Assembly (NCBI RefSeq): GCF_024397915.1
Contig: NZ_CP073347.1
Span: 2,356,001 to 2,420,000 of the forward strand
Direction of reading: 5' to 3'
DNA from: Marinobacterium rhizophilum
GTDB lineage: Bacteria > Pseudomonadota > Gammaproteobacteria > Pseudomonadales > Balneatricaceae
Length of the DNA: 64,000 nucleotides
This document shows positions 8,652 to 16,874 of this stretch, in pieces. The notes below the pieces were generated by a model that searched no databases, was not told where the DNA came from, and saw only the letters and a list, made by a program, of their open reading frames with translations. Position 1 is the first letter of the stretch. Every line of letters starts with the position of its first letter. The position numbers and the translations under genes were made by a program.

Positions 8652-9161
8652 TCAGACTTCAGGGTTGTTCTGCGGGGAATGCCAGCCAAGGCTCTGACCG
8701 ATGACATTTTCAAGCAGTGCAATCTCGCGCGACAGCTCCCGGGACAGGTTTATCATCATCAGGCCAAAGTCCGCCGCAAACTGCGTATGCAGATCAAAGA
8801 ACAGCGCACTGCCAACCTCCAGCACCAGGGTATCCTCCCCCGCCACCGCGGTACCGGAACGGGGGTGCAGGCCGATCATGGCGTCGAACCCCAGCAACTC
8901 GCCGCGGCCGAAGTGTCGCGTCAGCACATCCTGCCCTTCGGCCTGTTTGTAGAACCGCAGATCGCCTTGCAAAATGACGTAAAACGCATCCGCCGGCTCG
9001 CCCGCCCGGTACAGCAGGTCGCCCCGGTGCAGCTGCAGCAGGCGCCCACCGCAGAGCAGAAAGAGCACGGCAGCCTCGGACAGGGCGCCAAAGGTTGAGA
9101 GTTCGTGAAAATAGGATCGACCCAGCCATTCCATGACAACATCGACATCCAGGGTTTTCAT
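8652..9161 (-). CDS. Cyclic nucleotide-binding domain protein (Crp-like sensor fold, no DNA-binding domain)
   Basis: 169 residues. Residues about 18-130 form a cNMP-binding beta-roll: FGALSEAAVLFLL, the RGDLLYRAGEPADAFYVILQGDLRFYK core, and GRGELLGFDAMIGLHPRSGTAVAGED, where the phosphate-binding cassette normally sits. The usual GE(L/I)(A/G) plus Arg arrangement is altered (GELLGFDAM...HPRSG), so nucleotide binding is uncertain. No helix-turn-helix follows; the C-terminus is a short helix. It may be a stand-alone sensor. It is upstream of the ABC exporter on the same strand with a 59-base gap, so the two could be cotranscribed. Confidence 0.82.
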   Translation of the reverse strand: MKTLDVDVVMEWLGRSYFHELSTFGALSEAAVLFLLCGGRLLQLHRGDLLYRAGEPADAFYVILQGDLRFYKQAEGQDVLTRHFGRGELLGFDAMIGLHPRSGTAVAGEDTLVLEVGSALFFDLHTQFAADFGLMMINLSRELSREIALLENVIGQSLGWHSPQNNPEV

Positions 9162-9239
9162 CCGCCTTCTCCTGCGTGGATTCAGCGCTGCAATAGCTGA
9201 GCGACTACCTTCAATATAGTCGCCCTGCAGGGTCTGCCA

Positions 9240-10148
9240 TCAGGCCGCTGGCGTGCGCAGCCGTGCGGCAGTGAGGGTATTGCGCAGCAGGCACGCCACC
9301 GTCATGGGGCCAATGCCACCTGGCACTGGCGTCAGCGCACCCGCGACCCGGCTGGCTCCGGCGAAGTCCACATCGCCCACCAGGCGGGAGCCGCCTGCGC
9401 CATCACCCACCCGGTTAATGCCCACATCCAGCACGGTCGCACCGGGCTTGATATGATCGGCCCCGATCATGCCGGGGCGACCTACCGCCACCACCAGGAT
9501 ATCAGCCTGGCGACACTCCTGTGCCAGGTTACGGCTGCGCGAATGCACCGTCGTCACCGTGCAATGGGCATTGAGCAACAGCTGGCCCATGGGCTTGCCG
9601 ACAATATTGGATCGTCCCACCACCACGGCCTTCCTGCCCGCAAGACCCCCCAGGCGATCCTGCAACAACAGCAGGCAGCCCAGCGGCGTGCAGGGCACCA
9701 GAGACGGCTGACCGGCACTCAGGCGGCCAACATTCACCGGGTGAAACCCGTCCACGTCCTTGGCCGGGTCTATCGCCTCGATCACCGCCGACTCGTCGAG
9801 TCCCGCCGGCAGCGGCAGCTGCACCAGAATGCCGTCAACAGCGTCGTCTGCGTTGAGCGACGCTATCAGCGCCAGCAGCTGTGCCTGGCTGGTATCCGCA
9901 TCCAGCAGGTGCGGGAAGGAGGCAATGCCAGCCTCGGCGGCCTGGCGTACCTTGGTACGCACATACACCTGGCTGGCGGCATCGTTACCCACCAGCACGA
10001 CCGCAAGCCCGGGCTGACGACCGCAACTGGCGGCAAATTGCTGGGCGCCATGCTTGACTTCAGCCCGCACTCGGGCGGCAAAGGCCTTGCCGTCGATCAG
10101 GGCGGCCACCGGCAGGTTCGGCTGCCGGGGCTGTGCGAGTTCACTCAT
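9240..10148 (-). CDS. folD: Bifunctional methylenetetrahydrofolate dehydrogenase/cyclohydrolase
   Basis: 302 residues from ATG 10148, preceded by AAGGGA; the frame is open further upstream but FolD proteins start here. Recognised by SQVYVRTKVRQAAEAGI (catalytic Tyr and Lys of the cyclohydrolase/dehydrogenase site), the DGILVQLPLPAGLDE motif, the DVDGFHPVNVGRL segment, and the NADP-binding loop VVGRSNIVGKPMGQLL, ending with PVPGGIGPMTVACLL. It interconverts 5,10-methylene-, 5,10-methenyl- and 10-formyl-tetrahydrofolate in the cytosol. It lies 67 bases downstream of purU on the same strand, so the pair probably balances formyl-THF and free THF together. Confidence 0.96.
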   Translation of the reverse strand: MSELAQPRQPNLPVAALIDGKAFAARVRAEVKHGAQQFAASCGRQPGLAVVLVGNDAASQVYVRTKVRQAAEAGIASFPHLLDADTSQAQLLALIASLNADDAVDGILVQLPLPAGLDESAVIEAIDPAKDVDGFHPVNVGRLSAGQPSLVPCTPLGCLLLLQDRLGGLAGRKAVVVGRSNIVGKPMGQLLLNAHCTVTTVHSRSRNLAQECRQADILVVAVGRPGMIGADHIKPGATVLDVGINRVGDGAGGSRLVGDVDFAGASRVAGALTPVPGGIGPMTVACLLRNTLTAARLRTPAA

Positions 10149-10215
10149 CTGGATTTCCCTTGTTCTGCAGGCGGCCACTGGCCATCGAAGGCACGGAGTC
10201 GCCTGACTTGCATGC

Positions 10216-11076
10216 TTAAAAAACGACGGTACGCAGGCCGTTCTGAAATACCCGGCGGCGCACATGATACTTCACGGCGCGGGCCAGCGTCTGGGCCTCC
10301 ATGTCACGACCGACCTGGGTCAGGTGCTGCGGATCATGGCCGTGATCAACCCGTTCCACCATCTGCTCGATAATCGGACCCTCGTCCAGATCTCCGGTCA
10401 CATAATGAGCCGTGGCACCGATCAGTTTCACCCCGCGCTCGTAGGCCTGGTAATAGGGCTTGGCCCCCTTGAAGCCCGGCAGGAAGGAGTGGTGAATATT
10501 GATGCAACGCCCGGCCAGTGCCGTGCACAGGGTGTCCGTCAGTACCTGCATGTAACGCGCCAGTACCACCAGCTCGCTGGCGGTATCGTCGATCAGCCGC
10601 AGCAAGGTCGCTTCCTGCTCGGCCTTGTTGGCCTTGGTTACCGGCAGATGCACGAACGGAATCCCCTCGCGCTCGGCCATGTAACGCAGATCCTCATGGT
10701 TGGACACCACCGCTGTTATCTCGATATTCAGCTCGCCGGTGGCACGGCGGTACAGCAGGTCCCGCAGGCAGTGGTCATACTTGGAAACCATGATCAGCAC
10801 CTTCGCAGGCTCGGTGGCATCGTGGATCTCCCACTCCATGTCAAAGCGCAGCGCCGTGACCTCGAATGCCGCCTTGATCTGCGCCACGCTGGGCTTGTGG
10901 TTGCCCTCAAAAACGAACTCGATGGTCGAAAAGAAGCGCCCGGTGCTGAGGTCGTCGTACTGGTGCAATTCCTTGATAAAACAGCCACGATCCGCCATGA
11001 AGTTGCCGATGGCAGCAACAATTCCGACACGACCGGGGCAGGACACCCGGAGGATATAAGCGGGTTTGTCTTTCAT
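10216..11076 (-). CDS. purU: Formyltetrahydrofolate deformylase
   Basis: 286 residues from ATG 11076; an ATG four codons upstream (11088) is also possible, but the GAGA before 11076 is better spaced. An N-terminal ACT domain (about 7-85, LRVSCPGRVGIVAAIGNF) is followed by a formyltransferase-fold catalytic domain with INIHHSFLPGFKGAKPY (catalytic His), GATAHYV and DLDEGPIIEQ (catalytic Asp). PurU hydrolyses 10-formyl-THF to formate and THF, and the ACT domain senses methionine/glycine in known members. It is first in a unit with folD. In Pseudomonas-like bacteria purU copies often go with glycine betaine or sarcosine demethylation, but no such genes are visible here. Confidence 0.95.
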   Translation of the reverse strand: MKDKPAYILRVSCPGRVGIVAAIGNFMADRGCFIKELHQYDDLSTGRFFSTIEFVFEGNHKPSVAQIKAAFEVTALRFDMEWEIHDATEPAKVLIMVSKYDHCLRDLLYRRATGELNIEITAVVSNHEDLRYMAEREGIPFVHLPVTKANKAEQEATLLRLIDDTASELVVLARYMQVLTDTLCTALAGRCINIHHSFLPGFKGAKPYYQAYERGVKLIGATAHYVTGDLDEGPIIEQMVERVDHGHDPQHLTQVGRDMEAQTLARAVKYHVRRRVFQNGLRTVVF

Positions 11077-11088
11077 TACAGTTCTCAT

Positions 11089-11424
11089 TCTCTTGCAGTA
11101 CGTTAAAGCGCAGCATCCGACGGAAGCGGCAAATCAGGCCGGCAATCCAGCCCCAAGGCGCCCCAGGCTTCATCACGATGCCGCCTGAGGCAGCCACAGT
11201 GCGGTATTGCAGCACCGTTCCATGCTGGAAGACAGCCCTCAGGCGCACCTATCTTACCAGTCTCACCCTATCAGGGGTGAGCAGGAGCGACACCGCACCC
11301 ACACAAGCGCACAAAACACTCGCCAGGGCATCTTGCCAACACCAAGGCGGCACAACCCCCCACCTGCTCGCGATCGCGATGAAACCCAAGCCCGACGACT
11401 GGCTGCATTGCCGTGAAACAACGA
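11089..11424. other. Intergenic region, no gene recognised
   Basis: About 330 bases between purU and the tRNA arrays. A hairpin at about 11263-11281 (CTCACCC/GGGTGAG) has no T-tract. Open frames here are short and unconvincing. The purU promoter should lie at the left end. Confidence 0.4.
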
Positions 11425-11559
11425 CGAAGGGCCGGAATCTTTCGGCTCCAGCCCTCTCTCTAAATTTGCTAGCAGGGACAAGATTCGCCCCCGTGACCTT
11501 CCTGCACTTATAGAAAGCGAGCCCGACGGCTTTTACTCTTTCACAAGCTACAAATAACG

Positions 11560-11596
11560 AAAAAGGCCTGAGATCTTACGATCTTCAGGCCTTTTT
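11560..11596 (-). terminator. Intrinsic terminator in tRNA-tail array 2
   Basis: Minus-strand hairpin GGCCTGAAGATC / GATCTCAGGCC with a GTAA-type loop, flanked by five A and five T, so it can work in both directions. Its stem closely matches the terminator behind tRNA-fMet copy 1, and the flanking 40 bases (11597-11636) are nearly identical to 12545-12584. Confidence 0.8.
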
Positions 11597-11727
11597 CAAG
11601 ACAGAAAACATTTAATTATCTGACTTTTTAATATGGTAGCGGAGACAGAATTTGAATCTGTGACCTTCGCTGCAGTTATAAAGAGCGAGCCCGACGGCTT
11701 TTGCTCCTACACAAGTTGAAAATAACG

Positions 11728-11761
11728 AAAAAGGCCCGAAGCTTTTACACTTCGGGCCTTT
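11728..11761 (-). terminator. Intrinsic terminator of tRNA-fMet copy 2
   Basis: Minus-strand GGCCCGAAG / CTTCGGGCC stem around TGTAAAAG, followed by TTTTT. It lies 9 bases beyond the CCA end of the tRNA and should end its precursor. The same hairpin recurs at 12074-12107 and 12211-12244. Confidence 0.88.
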
Positions 11762-11770
11762 CTCTAAATA

Positions 11771-11847
<77 letters not shown>

Positions 11848-11861
11848 TCAACGTGGGGCGT

Positions 11862-11890
11862 ATACTACAGAAGACCGCCCCACCGCACAA
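11862..11890 (-). promoter_or_regulatory. Promoter of tRNA-fMet copy 2
   Basis: Minus strand: -35 TTGTGC (11885-11890), 17-base spacer, -10 TAGTAT (11862-11867), then ACGCCCCACG, a GC-rich discriminator of the kind that gives stringent (ppGpp) control. The same elements precede copy 1, including the GGGGG just before the -35 box. Confidence 0.7.
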
Positions 11891-12073
11891 CCCCCCTGGC
11901 CGCGTTTCTGCATACCAATTCCCTGCACGCCCAACAATGCACACCCGCCACCTCTCAGCATCAGGCCTTTCTCCAAGCATGCTAGCGGAGACAGGCTTTG
12001 AACCTGTGACCTTCGCTGCAGTTGTGAAGAGCGAGCCCGACGGCTTTTGCTCCTACACAAGCTGAAAATAACG

Positions 12074-12107
12074 AAAAAGGCCCGAAGCTTTTACACTTCG
12101 GGCCTTT
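12074..12107 (-). terminator. Intrinsic terminator in tRNA-tail array 1 (after tail 3)
   Basis: Minus-strand GGCCCGAAG / CTTCGGGCC stem with TTTTT tail, the same hairpin as the terminator behind tRNA-fMet copy 2. Confidence 0.82.
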
Positions 12108-12210
12108 CTCTAAATATAGTAGCGGGGACAGGCTTTGAACCTGTGACCTTCGCTGCACTTATAAAGAGCGAGCCCGACGGCTTTTGCTCCTACACAAGCT
12201 GAAAATAACG

Positions 12211-12244
12211 AAAAAGGCCCGAAGCTTTTACACTTCGGGCCTTT
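12211..12244 (-). terminator. Intrinsic terminator in tRNA-tail array 1 (after tail 2)
   Basis: Identical stem and loop to 12074-12107: GGCCCGAAG / CTTCGGGCC followed by TTTTT on the minus strand. Confidence 0.82.
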
Positions 12245-12368
12245 CTCTAAATATGGTAGCGGAGACAGGCTTTGAACCTGTGACCTTCGCTGCACTTATA
12301 AAGAGCGAGCCCGACGCATTTTTACCTAATCCAGCCCGTAAGACCTCATAACGCAATACTGCCTAACG

Positions 12369-12402
12369 AAAAAAGCCTGTCACTTTTCAGTAACAGGCTT
12401 TC
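12369..12402 (-). terminator. Intrinsic terminator in tRNA-tail array 1 (after tail 1)
   Basis: Minus-strand AAAGCCTGTTACTG / AAAGTGACAGGCTTTTTT. The stem sequence differs from its neighbours at most positions but pairs fully (AGCCTGT with ACAGGCT), with a T6 tail. The DNA between it and the next tail (12317-12368) is also unlike the other units. Confidence 0.82.
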
Positions 12403-12507
12403 CTCTTAAATAGAGGTAGCGGGGACAGGCTTTGAACCTGTGACCTTCGCTGCACTTATAAAGAGCGAGCCCGACGGCTTTTGCTCTTTCACAAGCTACA
12501 AATAACG

Positions 12508-12544
12508 AAAAAGGCCTGAGATCTTTCGATCTTCAGGCCTTTTT
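12508..12544 (-). terminator. Intrinsic terminator of tRNA-fMet copy 1
   Basis: Minus-strand GGCCTGAAGATC / GATCTCAGGCC stem with a GAAA loop and TTTTT, about 37 bases beyond the CCA end of the tRNA. Should end the tRNA precursor. Confidence 0.87.
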
Positions 12545-12581
12545 CAAGACAGAAAACATTTAATTATCTGACTTTTTAATA

Positions 12582-12658
<77 letters not shown>

Positions 12659-12672
12659 TCAACGTGGGGCGT

Positions 12673-12701
12673 ATATTATAGAGTGCTGCAGCACAGCACA
12701 A
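12673..12701 (-). promoter_or_regulatory. Promoter of tRNA-fMet copy 1
   Basis: Minus strand: -35 TTGTGC (12696-12701), 17-base spacer with the palindrome TGCTGCAGCA, -10 TAATAT (12673-12678), and the GC-rich discriminator ACGCCCCACG. Confidence 0.7.
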
Positions 12702-12740
12702 CCCCCTTTAGCATTTTATTTTATAAATCAGCATATTAGT

Positions 12741-12770
12741 GCACCTGCGACAGCGCTGTATCGCAGGTGC
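12741..12770 (-). terminator. Strong hairpin downstream of the Tim44-domain gene
   Basis: GCACCTGCGA and TCGCAGGTGC form a 10-bp stem 11 bases beyond the gene's stop. On the minus strand it is followed by ACTAATATG rather than a T-run, so it may be a transcript-stabilising hairpin or a weak terminator. Confidence 0.5.
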
Positions 12771-12780
12771 GGCCTGATGC

Positions 12781-13656
12781 TCAGGGCTGCTCGATGCCCA
12801 CAATGACCCAATCGGCATTCTCAACCGACATGTCACGTTGCAGGTGCCAGACTTCGCTGAACTCGGTGGTCTGATGGGAATCTTCCTTCAGCCAGCCATA
12901 GAAGTTGATGCTGGCAACCACGTGGTCCTTGTTGTCGATAAAGCCTGCCAGTTCCGCCATCACAGACACCACTTCAGTCTTCTGCGCGCCCTGCTGGCCG
13001 CGCTCCTGCTGCAGCTCGGCAAAGAGTTCAGGCGAGACGTAGCTGCGGATCTCATCCCAGTTCTGCTCGTCCCAGCACTGCTGCAGGTGACTGAAGTGTT
13101 TCTGGGCACCGACCACAAAGGCATCGCGGTTGAACCATTGCGGTGTCTCAATCTCGCTGTTGCCAAGCCCTGCGCCAAATCCGGCACCCGCCGCAGGCTC
13201 AGCCTGGGCAGCCGTGCGCGCCATCGGCTCGTTCTGTACAGGATCGGCGTGACCCTGCACCGGTGCACCACCGGCACCGGCATAGGCCGGAGCATTCTGA
13301 CGGCGGAACATGGCAAACAGCTTGAAAGCCGCGAAGGCCAGCAGCGCGATCAGCAGGAAGTCCATCATCTGCATGCCTTCAAAGGCACCGCCCATGAACA
13401 GGGACGCCAGCAGGCCACCGGCCAGCAGGCCGCCGAGCATGCCACCAAAGCCCGACTTGCGTGGCGCCGTGGCCGGTGCAGCCGCTTTCTGCTGAGTGGT
13501 GGACGACGTTGCCGCGGGGGCGGTCGTTTTCTTGGGCATGGAGAAGCTCTTGCCAATGCTGCTACCACCGCCAAAGCGCTTGCCCGCGTCGGCCTCTGGC
13601 GTCAGCAGGGTAAAACTCAGAAAAACGGCGAACATTATAGTCATCAGCTTTTGCAT
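12781..13656 (-). CDS. Tim44-like domain protein
   Basis: 291 residues. A signal-like N-terminus (MQKLMTIMFAVFLSFTLLTPEADA) is followed by a low-complexity Ser/Thr/Ala/Pro region with GKRFGGGSSIGKSFS, a hypothesised processing and Gly-rich motif common to this family. A hydrophobic glycine-rich segment (about 70-115) comes next. The C-terminal Tim44-like domain (about 165-290) contains NRDAFVVGAQKHFSHLQQCWDEQNWDEIRSY, split by the family's usual F and W positions. The bacterial relatives are inner-membrane proteins of unknown role; the domain resembles the membrane-binding part of mitochondrial Tim44 but no protein-import role is shown. Its start overlaps the end of the EamA gene by 13 bases, so the two are cotranscribed. 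Confidence 0.85.
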   Translation of the reverse strand: MQKLMTIMFAVFLSFTLLTPEADAGKRFGGGSSIGKSFSMPKKTTAPAATSSTTQQKAAAPATAPRKSGFGGMLGGLLAGGLLASLFMGGAFEGMQMMDFLLIALLAFAAFKLFAMFRRQNAPAYAGAGGAPVQGHADPVQNEPMARTAAQAEPAAGAGFGAGLGNSEIETPQWFNRDAFVVGAQKHFSHLQQCWDEQNWDEIRSYVSPELFAELQQERGQQGAQKTEVVSVMAELAGFIDNKDHVVASINFYGWLKEDSHQTTEFSEVWHLQRDMSVENADWVIVGIEQP

Positions 13657-14564
13657 GAAGGCTCCTGTGTTTTGGTTGGTTGCAGGTTACGCAGTGTATC
13701 AGTAACCACAGCCAGATAAATGCCAGCGAATATTAGGGCTATCCCGATAAAATGAAAAGCCTGAACCTGCTCCCCAAGAAACAATACCGACATCAGCAGC
13801 CCAAACAGCGGCATAAGATGGATAAACAGACCCGCTACCGGCGCGCCAAGTTCCGCCACACCACGATTCCAGCACAGATACGCCAGAATCGACGGGAAGA
13901 TGGCCATGTAGAGCACGGTCCCGCCGGTCTGCAGCGAGAATTCCGGCATGCGCCCCTGGCTGAGTTCAAGCACCGCCGGTAGCCAGAGCATCACCGCGCC
14001 CACGGAAATGGTGATCCCCAGAAAGGCCAGGCCGCTGAGTTCAAGCGGCTTGTAACGCAGCAGCACCGAGTAAAGCGCCCAGTCGGCCACGGCCAGAAAG
14101 ACCCACAGATCCCCGCGGTTGAACTCGAGACTCAACAAGGCCCCCAGGCTGGCCTGACTCAGTAGCACCAGCACACCACAGAGCGACAGGCTGACCCCCA
14201 GCCACTGGCGCATACTGACGGCATGGTGCAGAAAAAATCGACTGATCAGCAGAATCAGCACCGGAATCATCGAGTGCATCAGGGTGGTGTTGGTCGCTGT
14301 GGTGGTCTGCAAGCCACTGTAAATAAAGGTATTGAAACAGGAGACCCCGAGTATCGAGAGCAACAGGATCACCGGCCAGTGGGCGCGAATCACGGCCCAT
14401 TCACGCCGAATACGCGGCAATACAAAAGGCAGCAGAATCAGCATGGCCAGGGTCCAGCGCGAGGCTGCCAGCGTTACCGGCGGAAATTCCAGGTGAATCG
14501 CCCGTGCCATTACAGAGTTTCCAACCCAGAACAGCACGGTAAATACCAGCAGCAGCTGAGCCAT
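13644..14564 (-). CDS. EamA/DMT-superfamily transporter
   Basis: 306 residues with ten predicted membrane helices arranged as two EamA repeats (about 1-140 and 150-290). The first repeat starts LLLVFTVLFWVGNSVMARAI and contains AASRWTLAMLILLP. The second ends EQVQAFHFIGIALIFAGIYLAVV, a typical EamA closing helix. Members export amino acids, metabolites or drugs across the inner membrane; the substrate is unknown. Its ATG shares one base with the stop of the upstream channel gene and its end overlaps the Tim44-domain gene, giving a tight three-gene unit (channel, EamA, Tim44). Confidence 0.87.
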   Translation of the reverse strand: MAQLLLVFTVLFWVGNSVMARAIHLEFPPVTLAASRWTLAMLILLPFVLPRIRREWAVIRAHWPVILLLSILGVSCFNTFIYSGLQTTTATNTTLMHSMIPVLILLISRFFLHHAVSMRQWLGVSLSLCGVLVLLSQASLGALLSLEFNRGDLWVFLAVADWALYSVLLRYKPLELSGLAFLGITISVGAVMLWLPAVLELSQGRMPEFSLQTGGTVLYMAIFPSILAYLCWNRGVAELGAPVAGLFIHLMPLFGLLMSVLFLGEQVQAFHFIGIALIFAGIYLAVVTDTLRNLQPTKTQEPSCKS

Positions 14565-16261
14565 CAGTGCTTGCCTCCGCGGTGCAGCAAGCGCGACAGC
14601 AGAGTATCGCTGTGCTCCCGACCGGTGAGAAGGTATTGCAACTGGTTGTAATTATTCACTGTCCACTCCATTTTATGCAGGGCTTCGCTCAGGCCACAAA
14701 ACAGGATTTCATCCCCTTGCTGCAGTTCGCAGAGCTCACCCGGCAGCAAGCGCACCTGCTCGCCACGGCGGTGCATCAGTGGCATGCAGGGCAGGCTGCG
14801 CGTGCGATCCCGCGGGTCCTTCATCAGGGTGCGCAGTTTCAGCACCTGCTCCTGTTGCAGCATCAGCAGCGCGGGGGTTTCCTCGTCACACAGCCGAAAG
14901 CTCCAGCTGTCGAGCTCCCGCTCCCCCACGACATGACTCATGCGATTGAGCAGCACGTGGGCCCAGACATCGTCATGCTCGCGCAGCATGCGTTCGATAA
15001 AGACCGGCAGCAGCGGCGTTTTGATTTGCGCCAGAATCCGGTTGGCGATAATACGCCCCGGCTCCATCACAAAGTCGGCACGGGAGTTCTGGAACACCAG
15101 GTCGTTCTCGCCCAGGTTCTGGCGTACCACCGTTGTCAACCTGGGGTTCAGTGCCCGTGCCGTCATGATGATCGACAGGTTGTCGGCATCATGAAAGGTG
15201 CCGGCCACTATGCCCACCGCCTCGGTAACACCCGCGGCCTCCAGCGTGACGGCTTCGGTACCGATACCCTGCACGCGGGGCGCGGGCAACGCCTGTTCGT
15301 CCTTGCCCTCATCAATCAGGGTCAGCTCGACACCCGCCTGCCGGAAGGCCCCATAGAGCGCCCGCCCGAAGCGACCATAGCCGCAGATGATCCAGCGCCC
15401 TTCCCGGCGCTTGTGTACCGTCGCCATCGGGCGGTGCTGCGGGTTGAGCAGCCAGTCATACACCAGATGGGTATAGGGGGCATGGGTCGTCAGCACCAGG
15501 TACTCGGCGTAGGCGCGAAACGGGTCCACCACCAGGTCGGTGCCGAAGGAGCCCAGGTTGGCGGTCGTGACATCGGACTCGGTACGGCTGATCACCATGC
15601 GCTCGGGCACCAGCACCTTGCTGGCAATGGCGATGGACAGATTGGCCTGGTCATCGTCGGTCAGCGCCAGCACACCAATACAGCACGCATGACGCAAGCC
15701 GGCATCGTGAAGCATATCCGGCAGGGATGCATCGGCACACAGGCGCGGCACGCGAATCGAGAGCCCGTCCATTTCCAACGCATCGACCCGTTCCTGCTTC
15801 AGCTCCAGCACAACGGTGCGCATTTCCCGTGCTGCCAGCTTTTTCACCACCAGGCTGCCGGTAACGCCATAACCGCATACCAGGTAGAACGGCTCTCGCA
15901 AGCGTCGCACCTCGTTGACGAAGGCTCGCCGGCGCATCAAGCGCCCGAAAGCCGGCTCCTGCAGCAACGCCAGCAGGGTACCGATGCTGTACAACCAGGC
16001 GATCACGGTGGCGTAGATGCAGGCCAGGGTCCAGAAACGCTGAGCGTCGGTAAAGGGATAGGGGACTTCGCCAAAACCGATGGTCGAGCCCATGAAGGAA
16101 ACAAAATAGAAGGCGTGAAAAAAATCCATGCGCCAGGGCTGCCCCTGGTCATCCTGCCCCGGTATAAGTACCAGCCCCAGCACAGACACCGCATACACCA
16201 GGATCAGCGTGACCAGCGGCGCTCGTAGCCGGCGCAGCAGTATATAGATGACATCATTCAT
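14564..16261 (-). CDS. Potassium channel-like protein with two TrkA-N (RCK) domains
   Basis: 565 residues. Two membrane helices flank a pore loop (about 47-66) with the selectivity filter TIGFGE instead of the usual TVGYGD; Gly62 and Gly64 are kept, Tyr is Phe and Asp is Glu. Two Rossmann-type TrkA-N domains follow, with VCGYGVTGSLV near 128 and ICGYGRFGRAL near 288, each with an acidic residue at the end of the second strand (LELKQE, LIDEGK) as in NAD-binding RCK domains. A TrkA-C-like region lies near the C-terminus (about 470-540). The protein should gate K+ or a related cation in the inner membrane. It lies 13 bases after the end of a small membrane protein gene on the same strand. Confidence 0.86.
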   Translation of the reverse strand: MNDVIYILLRRLRAPLVTLILVYAVSVLGLVLIPGQDDQGQPWRMDFFHAFYFVSFMGSTIGFGEVPYPFTDAQRFWTLACIYATVIAWLYSIGTLLALLQEPAFGRLMRRRAFVNEVRRLREPFYLVCGYGVTGSLVVKKLAAREMRTVVLELKQERVDALEMDGLSIRVPRLCADASLPDMLHDAGLRHACCIGVLALTDDDQANLSIAIASKVLVPERMVISRTESDVTTANLGSFGTDLVVDPFRAYAEYLVLTTHAPYTHLVYDWLLNPQHRPMATVHKRREGRWIICGYGRFGRALYGAFRQAGVELTLIDEGKDEQALPAPRVQGIGTEAVTLEAAGVTEAVGIVAGTFHDADNLSIIMTARALNPRLTTVVRQNLGENDLVFQNSRADFVMEPGRIIANRILAQIKTPLLPVFIERMLREHDDVWAHVLLNRMSHVVGERELDSWSFRLCDEETPALLMLQQEQVLKLRTLMKDPRDRTRSLPCMPLMHRRGEQVRLLPGELCELQQGDEILFCGLSEALHKMEWTVNNYNQLQYLLTGREHSDTLLSRLLHRGGKH

Positions 16262-16274
16262 GGCAGCGCGCCGG

Positions 16275-16655
16275 TCAGCGCCGGACCAGCACGGTCTCGA
16301 CCACCAGCAGCACCACCGAAAGGATATTGGCCATCAGCGCACCGCCCGACAGGGACACCACGCTGGCCAGGATCATCTCATCGACACCCCCGCCCACCTG
16401 GGCGGCATAACCCCAGATAACCGCAGCCGCTACCAGCTGCAGATCCGCCACCAGGCTGGTTGCCAGCATCATGGCCCCCACATGGGTGCGATCACCGAAC
16501 TTCAGCACGGTACAGATCAGGCTGGCGACCAGGGCGGCAAAGAGCTCATACACATTGTGGTGATTGGGGTTGCTCGTTTCGCCGATAAAGAAGCCAAAAT
16601 TCAGCGTCAGCGCCAGCACGATAAAAAAGGCAAAAATCACTTTTTCACGGTTCAT
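16275..16655 (-). CDS. Small inner-membrane protein, DUF6394-like, partner of the channel gene
   Basis: 126 residues from ATG 16655; the frame is open to 16736 but residues before MNREKVIFAFF look non-coding. Four hydrophobic segments are seen: FAFFIVLALTLNFGFFIG, VYELFAALVASLICTVL, a third through VADLQLVAAAVIWGYAAQ, and the last ANILSVVLLVVETVLVRR. A conserved-looking loop KFGDRTHVGAMMLATSL lies between the second and third. From memory this resembles a family that sits next to RCK potassium channels in Pseudomonas; function unknown. It is the first gene of the unit that continues with the channel, EamA and Tim44 genes. Confidence 0.75.
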   Translation of the reverse strand: MNREKVIFAFFIVLALTLNFGFFIGETSNPNHHNVYELFAALVASLICTVLKFGDRTHVGAMMLATSLVADLQLVAAAVIWGYAAQVGGGVDEMILASVVSLSGGALMANILSVVLLVVETVLVRR

Positions 16656-16874
16656 GGAAATCCCTTGCGTGATCGACAGGCCTGTAAGACCCCGATTGTA
16701 TCGACTGTAGCCCGTCACTGCCACGCAGGTTGGCATGCAGCTGGCAGAAATTGGCGCCGGCCGAACTTTGCGTTCAGAACACAGTCACAAGGCTCACAAC
16801 TGTGAGTAGCAAGTCATGCGCGGGCTCAGTAGTATGTTGACCCTGTCGCCGGTATCCAAGGACCCAAAGACTCC

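Larger units (their letters stand above)
11425..11770 (-). repeat. Array 2: two tRNA-fMet 3'-end repeats with terminators, downstream of tRNA-fMet copy 2
   Basis: Read on the minus strand, the tRNA gene at 11771-11847 is followed by a terminator (11728-11761) and a tRNA-like tail ending at 11634 (GCTACCA). A second terminator (11560-11596), a more decayed tail ending at 11467 (GCTAGCA) and a weak hairpin (about 11425-11455) follow. Spacings between tail ends are 137 and 167 bases. Each tail shares with the tRNA the run from GTCGGGCTC through the T-arm to the acceptor 3' strand, but the anticodon part is replaced by GCTCTTTATAAGTGCAGC or a variant. The first tail has ACAGA-loop-TCTGT where the others have ACAGG-loop-CCTGT, a compensatory change. 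No 5' half of a tRNA is present, so these are not tRNA genes. Confidence 0.85.
11955..12581 (-). repeat. Array 1: four tRNA-fMet 3'-end repeats with terminators, downstream of tRNA-fMet copy 1
   Basis: On the minus strand the order after the tRNA (12582-12658) is terminator, tail 1 (3' end at 12414, GCTACCT), terminator, tail 2 (12254, GCTACCA), terminator, tail 3 (12117, GCTACTA), terminator, tail 4 (11980, GCTAGCA), then a decayed terminator half near 11961-11973. Spacings are 168, 160, 137 and 137 bases. Tails 1-3 share TCACAGGTTCAAAGCCTGT, a perfect 5-bp T-arm, and the insert GCTCTTTATAAGTGCAGC in place of the anticodon. Tail 4 carries a few changes. The resemblance in design is to the tyrT (rtT) repeats of E. 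coli, where the 3' end of a tRNA gene is tandemly repeated behind the gene. Confidence 0.88.

Noticed and set aside
11848..12295. Minus-strand frames (61-70 codons) reading through the tRNA tails, with peptides such as KCSEGHRFKACPRY
   Set aside because: They read across T-arms and terminators. A protein like the E. coli tpr product cannot be excluded, but there is no ribosome site or conservation to support it.
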